A DNA stretch of 64,000 bases. It comes from Haematobia irritans (Eukaryota; Arthropoda; Insecta; Diptera; Muscidae). A program made the translations under genes and the position numbers. Under the pieces are notes generated by a model. It was not told where the DNA came from. It ran no database searches and was given only the letters and a program-made list of their open reading frames with translations. Of the stretch, positions 54,447-64,000 are shown one piece after another. The stretch spans positions 106,246,615 through 106,310,614 of the forward strand of contig NC_134399.1 in the NCBI RefSeq assembly GCF_050003625.1. The letters are read 5' to 3'. Positions within the stretch are counted from its first letter, which is position 1. The number at the start of each line of letters is the position of its first letter.

Positions 54447-55506
54447 CACGCAGAGAAGAAACATGATTGTCACAATCATATTCGAAGAGCAAAATAATAT
54501 GATAGGAGCTATTTTTGCGGCGATCATGTAACATTTTATCCTGCAACCATGTTAGCTCAGTGAACATGGTTCTAAGAAAAATGTAATTGTCCTCATCTAA
54601 AATGTTATTATATTGATAAAAAGAATTTTGTTTGAATGAAAAGACAATGGTCACGATTTAAAATGTTATGGTATTCATTAAAAATGTTTTTTCCTGGTTA
54701 CAACCTAAAATGTTTTAATCTTTATGAAAAAACTTTTTTCATCGTCGAAAAAAGGACGCCACTTGAGAAAAGAAAACACAAAATTAACTTTATTTATTTG
54801 TTTTTATTTATTTATAAACTAATTCATTGTTTATTTGTATTTATAATGCCGTTCAAGCAAACATCATATATTTTTCCACACTCTATTTTATTTCAATTTC
54901 AACAATAAGTAATTATTCCATATTTACATCGTGACCATCAAATGTACAAACGCAGACATCATGTAACTGCAAATAAAAATAAAACCACGTGCCACTTCTG
55001 AATAAATAAATTAACGCAAAACACAGTAAAACCGTATTCTCCGTCCATTTCAAGAAACAATCAACACACGACTGACGCGCAAAATGAAAATCGTGTGTAC
55101 CTGCTCAATGTTTCTATAAAATTCTTTTCGCTGCAAACAAGTTAAAAAATTAAATGGTCACGAAAAAAATGTAAATGGTCTTTATGGCCATGTAATGGTT
55201 CTAGACATGTCTATACTTAACCTATAAAAATACTTTTTTCCCTGTAAAAAGTAAAAAAAAAAAATTGAATGGTCAGGTACATGATTTTCCCGACCATTTA
55301 ATGGTCTAAAATTCTATCATTTAAATGATAGAACATGTTTGCGGTATTTGAGAACCATTCAAATGCTTATTGCCACCATACATTTTTCTCCGCTCGAAAA
55401 CTATTTTTACAAAGACAAAATACATGGTTTTCGCGGCAATTACATGCTCTAGATAAGCATAAAATGGATGCGGCAACCATGTCCAAACATGGTTTTTCTG
55501 TGCGTG
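54447..55506 (+). mobile_element. CACGCA element, second copy, CA duplication
   Basis: CACGCAGAGAAGAAACATG and CATGGTTTTTCTGTGCGTG form the ends, with CA at 54445-54446 and 55507-55508. Rejoining gives CTTGGCACAAGTAG, as in the mini-me copy at 21543-21556 (reversed). The interior is reverse-complementary to 34984-36090 with small indels. Confidence 0.9.
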
Positions 55507-56030
55507 CAAGTAGTTGTTATTCATGTAGGTCAGATGGTATTGCAAATGGGCCATATCGGTCCACTTTTTCGTATAGCCCCCATATAAACGGACCCCCAAA
55601 TTTGGCTTGCGGAGCCTTTAAGAGAAGCAAATTTCATCCGATCTGGTTGAAATTTGGTACATGGTGTTGGTATATGGTCTCTAATGACCATGCAAAAATT
55701 GGTCCACATCGGTCCATAATTATATATAGCCCCATATAAACCGATCCCCCGATTTGGCTTGCGGAGCCACTAAGAGAAGCAAATTTCATCCGATCCGGCT
55801 GTAATTTGGTACATGGTGTTGGTATATGGTCTCTAATGACCATGCAAAAATTGGTCCACATCGGTCCATAATTATATATAGTCCCCATATAAAGGATCCC
55901 CCGATTTGGCTTACGGAGCCTCTAAGAGAAGCAAATTTCATCCGATCCGGCTGAAATTGGGTAGATGGTGTTGGTATATGGTCTCTAACAACTATGCAAA
56001 AATTGGTCCACATCGGTCAATAATTATATA

Positions 56031-57760
56031 TGATTTTTCAATTTGTTGAGTTTGTTAAGTTTTGCATATAAAAATTTTAATTTTTTTAGGATTTGCGTGG
56101 ATTTTTGAATTTGTTGATGGTGGTTACGTATTAAAGTCCGTTTTGCTCTAGGACGCATATTTAAGATGATATGGGCAAAAGAAGTTTTTTATATAAAAAA
56201 TTAAATTTTTTTTAAAGTTTTGGGTGGATTTTTCAATTTTTTCGGGGTGATCCCGAATTAAAAGCATGTTCGCTCTAGGACGCATACTTAAGCGGACATG
56301 GCCATAAGAAGTTTTTCATACAACAATTTCAATGCATTTTGCATATAAAAATTTCATTTTTTTTTTAGGATTAGTTTAGTTACGAATTAAAGTCCATTTT
56401 GCTCTAGGACGCATATTTAAGAAGCTATGGGCAAAAGAAGTTTTTTATATAAAAATTTAATTTTTTTTAAAGTTTTGGGTGGATTTTTCAATTGTTTGGG
56501 GGTGGTCGCGAATTAAAGGCATGTTCACTCTAGGACGCATATTTAAGCAGACATGGCCATAAGCAGTTTTTCATATAACAATTTCAATGTTTTTAAGATG
56601 TGGGTGGATTTCTCAATTTTTTGAGTGTGGTCACGAATTAAAGCCCTTTTCGGTCTAGGACGCATATTTAAGAAGATATGGACAAAAAAAGTTTTTCATA
56701 TAAAAATTTAATTTTTTTAGGATTTGGGTGGAGTTTTAAATTTATCGAGGGTGGTAACGAATTACAGTCCTTTTCGCACTAGGACGCATATTTAAGGAGG
56801 TATGGCCAAAATAAGTTTTCATATAAAAATTTAAATTTTTTTAGGATTTGGGTAGATTTTTTGAGGGTGGTCACGAATTAAAGTCCTTTTCGCTCCAGGA
56901 CGCTTAGTTAAGATATGGCCAAAAGAAATTTTTCATATAAAAATTGCAATTTTTTTAGGATATGGGTGGATGTTTCGATATTTTGAAGGTGGTCACGAAT
57001 TAAAGTCCTTTTCGCTCTAGGACGCTTAGTTTAGGAGATATGGGCAAAAGAAGCTTTTCATATAAAAATTTAATTTTTTTAGGTTTTGGGTGGATTTTTC
57101 AATTTTTTGGGGGTGGTCACGAATTAAAGTCGTTTTCGCTCTAGGACGCATATTTAAGGAGATATGGACAAAAGAGGTTTTTCATATAAAAATTTAATAT
57201 TTTTCAATTAGGGCGAATTTTTATATTTTTTGGGGGTGGTCACCAACAAAAGTCTTTCTCGGTCTAGGACGCATATTTAAGGAGATATGGACAAAGGAAG
57301 TTTTTCATATAAAAATTTAAGTTTTTTTAGGATTTGGGTGGATTTTTCAATATTTTGAGAGTGGTCACGAATTAAAGTCCTTTTCACTTCAGGACGCATA
57401 TTTAAGGAGATATGGCCAACAGAAGTTTTTCATATAAATATTTAAATTTTTTTATGTTTTGGGTGAATTTTTCGATTTTCGAGGACCGTCACGAATTAAA
57501 GTCTTTTTCCTTCTAGGACGCATATTTAAGAAGATATTGTCAAAAGAAGTCCATATAAAACGTTAATGTTTTTGGTATTTGGGTGGATTTTTCAATTTTT
57601 TGAGGATGATCACGAATTAAAGTCCTTTTCACTCTAGGTCGCATATTTAAGGAGATATGGGCAAAAGAAGTTTTCCGTAAAAAAATTTAAATTTTTTTAA
57701 AGTCTTGGTGAATTTTTCAGTTTTTGTGGGTGGTCATATATTAAAGTCCTTTTCGCTCTA
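56031..57760 (+). repeat. 125-bp satellite, left arm (diverged)
   Basis: About 14 units read GTCCTTTTCGCTCTAGGACG, CATATTTAAGGAGATATGG, AGTTTTTCATATAAAAATTT and GGTGGATTTTTCAATTTTTT. Neighbouring units differ at many positions and in length. This arm faces the right arm head to head. No gene. Confidence 0.9.
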
Positions 57761-57779
57761 ACTAAGTTTCAGGGAGAGT
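57761..57779. other. Satellite inversion junction
   Basis: TTTTCGCTCTA on the left and TAGAGCGAAAAG on the right are mirror images around AACTAAGTTTCAGGGAGAGTCC. Here the satellite changes strand in the middle of a unit. Confidence 0.85.
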
Positions 57780-60700
57780 CCTAGAGCGAAAAGAACTTTA
57801 ATTCGTGACCACCCCAAAAAATTGAAAAATCCACCCAAAACCTAAAAAAATTGAAATTTTTATATGAAAACTTCTTTTGCCCATATCTCCTTAAATATGC
57901 GTCCTAGAGCGAAAAGGACTTTAATTCGTTACCACCCTCAAAAAATTGAAAAATCCAACCAAAACCTAAAAAAATTGAAATTTTTATATGAAAAACTTCT
58001 TTTGCCCATATCTCCTTAAATATGCGTCCTAGAACGAAAAGGACTTTAATTCGTGACCACCCCCAAAAAATTGAAAAATCCACCCAAAACCCATATCTCC
58101 TAAACTAAGCGTCCTAGAGCGAAAAGGACTTTAATTCGTGACCACCCACAAAAAATTGAAAAATCCACCCAAAACCTAAAAAAATTGAAATTTTTTTTGA
58201 AAAACTTCTTTTGCCCATATCTCCTTAAATATGCGTCCTAGAGCGAAAAGGACTTTAATTCGTGACCACCCCCAAAAAATTGAAAAATCCACCCAAAACC
58301 TAAAAAAATTGAAATTTTTATATGAAAAACTTCTTTTGCCCATATCTCCTTAAATATGCGTCCTAGAACGAAAAGGACTTTAATTCGTGACCACCCCCAA
58401 AAAATTGAAAAATCCACCCAAAACCCATATCTCCTAAACTAAGCGTCCTAGAGCGAAAAGGACTTTAATTCGTGACCACCCACAAAAAATTGAAAAATCC
58501 ACCCAAAACCTAAAAAAATTGAAATTTTTTTTGAAAAACTTCTTTTGCCCATATCTCCTTAAATATGCGTCCTAGAGCGAAAGGACTTTAATTCGTGACT
58601 ACCCTAAAAAAATTGAACAATCCACCTAAAATCTAAAAAAAATTGAAATTTTTATATGAAAAACTTCTTTTGCCCATATCTCCTTAAAAATGCGTCCTAG
58701 AGCGAAAAGGACTTTAATTCGTGTCCATCCCCCAAAAATTGAAAAATCCACCCAAAACCTAAAAAAAAATTGAAATTTTTATATGAAAAACTTCTGTTGC
58801 CCATATCTCCTTAAATATGCGTCCTAGAGCGAAAAGGACTTTAATTCGTGACTACCCCCAAAAAATTGAAAAATCCACCCAAAACCTAAAAAAGTTGAAA
58901 TTTTTATATGAAAAACTTCTTTTGCCCATATCTCCTTAAATATGCGTCCTAGAGCGAAAAGGACTTTAATTCGTGACCACCCCCAAAAAATTGAAAATCC
59001 ACCCAAAACCTAAAAAAATTGAAATTTTTATATGGAAAACTTCTTTTGCCCATATCTCCTTAAATATGCGTCCTAGAGCGAAAAGGACTTTAATTCGTGA
59101 CCACCACTAAAGAATTGAAAAATCCACCCAAAACCTAAAAAAATTGAAATTTTTAAACGAAAAACTTCGTTTGCCCATATCTCCTTAAATATGCGTCCTA
59201 GAGCGAAAAGGACTTTCATTCGTGACCACTCCCAAAAATTTGAAAAATCCACCCAAAACCTAAAAAAATTGAAATTTTTATGTGAAAAACTTCTTTTGCC
59301 CATATCTACTTAAATATGCGTCCTAGAGCGAAAAGGACTTTAATTCGTGACCACCCCCACAAAATTAAAAATCCACCCAAAACCTAAAAAAAATGAAATT
59401 GTTATATGAACAACATCTTTTGCCAATATCTCCTTAAATATGCGTCCTAGAGCGAAAAGGACTTTAATTCGTGACCACCACTAAAGAATTGAAAAATCCA
59501 CCCAAAACCTAAAAAAATTGAAATTTTTAAATGAAAAACTTCGTTTGCCCATATCTCCTTAAATATGCGTCCTAGAGCGAAAAGGACTTTCATTCGTGAC
59601 CACTCCCAAAAATTTGAAAAATCCACCCAAAACCTAAAAAAATTGAAATTTTTATGTGAAAAACTTCTTTTGCCCATATCTACTTAAATATGCGTCCTAG
59701 AGCGAAAAGGACTTTAATTCGTGACCACCCCCACAAAATTAAAAATCCACCCAAAACCTAAAAAAAATGAAATTGTTATATGAACAACTTCTTTTGCCCA
59801 TATCTCCTTAAATATGCGTCCTAGAGCGAAAAGGACTTTAATTCGTGACCACCCCCCAAAAAAATTGAAAAATCCACCCAAAACCTAAAAAAATTGAAAT
59901 TTTTATATGAAAAACTTCTTTTGCCCATATCTCATTAAATATGCGTCCTAGAGCGAAAAGGACTTTAATTCGTGACCACCCCCAAAAAATTGTAAAATCC
60001 ACCCAAAACCCATATCTCCTAAACTAAGCGTCCTAGAGCGAAAAGGACTTTAATTCGTGACCACCCACAAAAAATTGAAAAATCCACCCAAAAATCTAAA
60101 AAAAAATTTAAATTTTTATATGAAAAACTTCTTTTGCCCATATCTTCTTAAATATGCGTCCTAGAGCGAGAAGGACTTTAATTCGTGACCACCCCCAAAA
60201 AATTGAAAAATCCACCCAAAACCTAAAAAAATTTAAATTGTTATATGAACAACTTCGTTTGCCCATATCTCCTTAAATATGCGTCCTAGAGCGAAAAGGA
60301 CTTTAATTCGTGACCACCCCTAAAAAATTGAAAAATCCACCCAAAACCTAAAAATTTTTATATGAAAAACTTCTTTTGCCCATATCTCCTTAAATATGCG
60401 TCCTAGAGCGAAAAGGACTTTAATTCGTAACCACCCTCAAAAAATTGAAAAATCCACCCAAAACCTAAAAAAATTGAAATGTTTATATGAAAAACTTCTT
60501 TTGCCCATATCTCCTTAAATATGCGTCCTAGAGCGAAAAGGACTTTAATTCGTGACCACACCCAAAAAATTGAAAAATCCACCCAAAACCTAAAAAAATT
60601 TAAATTTTTATATGAAAAACTTCTTTTGCCCATATCTCCTTAAATATGTGTCCTAGAGCGAAAAGGACTTTAATTCGTAACCACCCTCAAAAAATTGAAA

Positions 60701-63700
60701 AATCCACCCAAAAACCTAGAAAAATTTAAATTGTTATATTAACAACTTCGTTTGCCCATATCTCCTTAAATATGCGTCCTAGAGCGAAAAGGACTTTAAT
60801 TCGTGACCACCCCTAAAAAATTGAAAAATCCACCCAAAACCTAAAAATTTTTATATGAAAAACTTCTTTTGCCCATATCTCCTTAAATATGCGTCCTAGA
60901 GCGAAAAGGACTTTAATTCGTAACCACCCTCAAAAAATTGAAAAATCCACCCAAAACCTAAAAAAATTGAAATGTTTATAGAAAAACTTCTTTTGCCCAT
61001 ATTTCCTTAAATATACGTCCTAGAGCGAAAAGGATTTTAATTCGTGACCACCCCCAAAAAATTGAAAAATCCACCCAAAAACCTAGAAAAATTGAAATTT
61101 TTATATGAAAAAATTCTTTTGTCCATATCTCCTTAAATATGCGTCCTAGAGCGAAAAGGACTTTAATTCGTGACCACCCCCAAAAAATTGAAAAATCCAA
61201 CCTAAACCTAAAAAATTGATATTTTTATATGAAAAACTGCTTTTGCCCATATCTCCTTATATATACGTCCTAGAGCGAAAAGGACTTTAATTCGTAACCA
61301 CCCCCAAAAAATTTAAAAATCCAACCAAATCCTAAAAAAATTTAAATGTTTATATGAAAAACTTCTTTTGCCCAAATCTCCTTAAATATGCGTCATAGAA
61401 CGAAAAGGACTTTAATTCGTGACCACCCCCCAAAAATTGAAAAATTCACCCAAAACCTAAAAAAATGAAATTTTTATATGAAAAACTTCTTTTGCCCATA
61501 TCTCCTTAAATATGCGTCATAGAGCGAATAGGACTTTAATTCGTGACCACCCCCAAAAAATTGAAAAATCCACCCAAAACCTAAAAAAATTGAAATGTTT
61601 ATATGAAAAACTTCTTTTGCCCATATTTCCTTAAATATACGTCCTAGAGCGAAAAGGACTTTAATTCGTGACCACCTCCGAAAAATTGAAAATCCACCCA
61701 AAACCTAAAAAAATTTAAATTTTTATATGAAAATCTTCTTTTGCCCATATCTCCTAAACTAAGCGTCCTAGAGCGAAAAGGACTTTAATTCGTGACCACC
61801 CCAAAAAAATTTAAAAATCCACCCAAAATCTAAAAAAATTGAAATTTTTATATGAAAAACTTCTTTTACCCATATCTCCTTAAATATGCGTCCTAGAGCG
61901 AAAAGGGCTTTAATTCGTGACCACCCCCAAAAAATTGAAAAATTCACCCAAAACCTAAAAAAATTTAAATTTTTATATGAAAAACTTCTTTTGCCCATAT
62001 CTCCTTAAATATGCGTCCTAGAGCGAAAAGGACTTTAATTCGTGACCACCCCCAAAAAATTGAAAATCCACCCAAAACCTAAAAAAATTGAAATTTTTAT
62101 ATGAAAATCTTCTTTTGCCCATATCTCCTAAACTAAGCGTCCTAGAGCGAAAAGGACTTTAATTCGTAACCACCCCCAAAAAATTGAAAAATCCACCCAA
62201 ACCTAAAAAAATTGAATTTTTATATGAAAAACTTCTTTTGCCCATATCTCCTTAAATATGCGTCCTAGAGCGAAAAGGACTTTAATTCGTAACCACCCTC
62301 AAAAAATTGAAAAATCCACCCAAAACCTAAAAAAATTGAAATTTTTATATGAAAAACTTCTTTTGCCCGTATCTCCTTAAAAATGCGTCCTAGAGCGAAA
62401 AGGACTTTAATTCGTAACCACCCTCAAAAAATTGAAAAATCCACCCAAAACCTAAAAAAATTGAAATTTTTATATGAAAAACTTCTTTTGCCCATATCTC
62501 CTAAACTAAGCGTCCTAGAGCGAAAAGGACTTTAATTCGTGACCACCCCCAAAAAATTGAAAAATCCACCCAAAACCTGAAAAAATTGAAATTTTTATAT
62601 GAAAAACTTCTTTTGTCCATATCTCCTTAAATATGCGTCCTAGAGCGAAAAGGATTTTAATTCGTGACCACCCCCAAAAAATTGAAAAATGCACCCAAAA
62701 CCTAAAAAAATTAAATTTTTTGTATGAAAAACTTCTTTTGCCCATATCTCCTTAAGTATGCGTCCTAAAGCGAAAAGGACTTTAATTCGTGACCACCCCC
62801 AAAAAATTGAAAAATCCACCCAAAACCTAAAAAAATTGAAATTTTTATATGAAAAACTTCTTTTGCCCATATCTCCTTAAATATGCGTCCTAGAGCGAAA
62901 AGGACTTTAATTCGTGACCACCCCCAAAAAATTGAAAAATCCACCCAAAACCTAAAAAAATTGAAATTTTTATATGAAAAACTTCTTTTGCCCATATCTC
63001 CTTAAATATGCGTCCTAGAGCGAAAAGGATTTTAATTCGTGACCACCCCCAAAAAATTGAAAAATGCACCCAAAACCTAAAAAAAATTAAAATTTTTATA
63101 TGAAAAACTTCTTTTGCCCATATCTCCTTAAATATGCGTCCTAAAGCGAAAAGGACTTTAATTCGTGACCACCCCCAAAAAATTTAAAAATCCACCCAAA
63201 ACCTAAAAAAATTGAAATTTTTATATGAAAAACTTCTTTTGCCCATATCTCCTAAACTAAGCGTCCTAGAGCGAAAAGGACTTTAATTCGTTACCACCCA
63301 CAAAAAATTGAAAAATCCACCCAAAACCTAAAAAAATTGAAATTTTTATTGAAAAACTTCTTTTGCCCATATCTCCTTAAATATGCGTCCTAGAGCGAAA
63401 AGGACTTTAATTCGTGACCACCCCCAAAAAATTGAAAAATCCACCCAAAACCTAAAAAAATTGAAATTTTTATATGAAAAACTTCTTTTGCCCATATCTC
63501 CTTAAATATGCGTCCTAGAGCGAAAAGGACTTTAATTCGTGACCACCCCCAAAAAATTGTAAAATCCACCCAAAACCTAAAAAATTGAAATTTTTATATG
63601 AAAAACTTCTTTTGCCCATATCTCCTTAAATATGCGTCCTAGAGCGAAAAGGACTTTAATTAAAAAAATTGAAATTTTTATATGAAAAACTTCTTTTGCC

Positions 63701-64000
63701 CATATCTCCTTAAATATGCGTCCTAGAGCGAAAAGGACTTTAATTCGTGACCACCCCCAAAAAATTGAAAAATCCACCCAAAACCTAAAAAAATTGAAAT
63801 TTTTATATGAAAAACTTCTTTTGCCCATATCTCCTTAAATATGTGTCCTAGAGCGAAAAGGACTTTAATTCGTAACCACCCTCAAAAAATTGAAAAATCC
63901 ACCCAAAAACCTAGAAAAATTTAAATTGTTATATGAACAACTTCTTTTGCCCATATCTCCTTAAATATGTGTCCTAGAGCGAAAAGGACTTTAATTCGTG
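57780..64000 (-). repeat. 125-bp satellite, right arm (homogeneous, runs off the window)
   Basis: Roughly 50 units of about 125 bp carry GTCCTAGAGCGAAAAGGACT, TTAATTCGTGACCACCCCC, AAAAATCCACCCAAAACCTA and ACTTCTTTTGCCCATATCTC. Units are far more alike than in the left arm. A shortened variant with CTCCTAAACTAAGCG recurs. Higher-order repeats are visible: a 334-bp block (AGAACG marker at 58031 and 58365) and a 374-bp block (59101 and 59475). The 60-84 codon frames are by-products of repetition. The array's right end is outside the window. Confidence 0.95.

Larger units (their letters stand above)
53946..56030 (-). mobile_element. Mini-me-like element, family 1, copy with two nested insertions
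   Basis: ATTGCTCTAAGACCCCATAA, the core TTCTGACTCGATCTAAGCAT and (GTCC)n begin the reversed element. It is then split by a SINE (54061-54408) and a CACGCA element (54447-55506). About three 153-bp units follow (55540-56030). It ends abruptly in satellite DNA, so its left-end sequence (TATATACGGCC) is missing. Confidence 0.8.

Noticed and set aside
58824..63828. Many similar 60-84 codon minus-strand frames
   Set aside because: Each is one or two satellite units read in frame, shifted by 125 bp from the next; there is no start context or family resemblance.
56031..64000. CRISPR-like array
   Set aside because: Units are contiguous with no unique spacers, and the context is a fly genome; this is satellite DNA.

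Overview
The window looks like AT-rich, repeat-saturated chromosomal DNA from a higher fly, probably a calyptrate such as a muscid. This is inferred from mini-me/DINE-like elements with a (GTCY)n core, a tRNA-derived SINE, a mariner copy, and an insect errantivirus (gypsy-group LTR retrotransposon) with gag, pol and env. I see no ordinary host gene. The only substantial open genes belong to transposable elements. The rest is nested mobile elements, a dispersed non-coding repeat, minisatellites and a long satellite array. All comparisons were made by eye within the window.

Layout. 1-2750: the 3' part of a CACTA-like transposase, a DUF4806-like exon and inverted repeats. 2750-7900: anonymous AT-rich DNA with two short-TIR elements (3599-4087, 5783-7205). 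7900-15690: the first copy of a dispersed repeat, called here the GAB repeat (GA-block), carrying two Harbinger-like MITEs, a hAT MITE and a 1.8-kb element with two tRNA-like sequences; a SINE and element fragments follow. 15691-24345: two mini-me-like elements, a second GAB copy, a CATAGACC element with 8-bp duplications and a second tRNA-carrying element. 24142-29081: a 2.4-2.5 kb tandem duplication of satellite monomer + 29-bp minisatellite + GAB repeat. 29199-30737: a second mini-me-like family. 31095-38519: two more GAB copies with pogo-like, TA-duplicating and hAT-like insertions. 38520-39920: a dead mariner. 40621-43036: a second CATAGACC element, a second hAT MITE and a mini-me copy. 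44432-52342: a complete errantivirus inserted in an inverted GAB copy. 53946-56030: a mini-me copy broken by a SINE and a TA/CA element. 56031-64000: a 125-bp satellite that reverses orientation near 57770 and runs off the window.

The errantivirus is the one potentially working genetic unit. It has 394/395-bp LTRs with about five substitutions between them, a Lys-type primer site, gag, a T TTT TTA slip site into pro-pol, and an env whose start appears to lie on a separate leader exon (donor after 45641, acceptor before 50307, reading phases matching). Target duplications and paralogous copies without the insertion allow much of the order of insertions to be read directly. A second theme is that several unrelated non-coding elements share ends of the form CAC...GTG and duplicate TA or CA, and that the same 29-bp minisatellite occurs inside hAT-type, mini-me-like and GAB-linked repeats.
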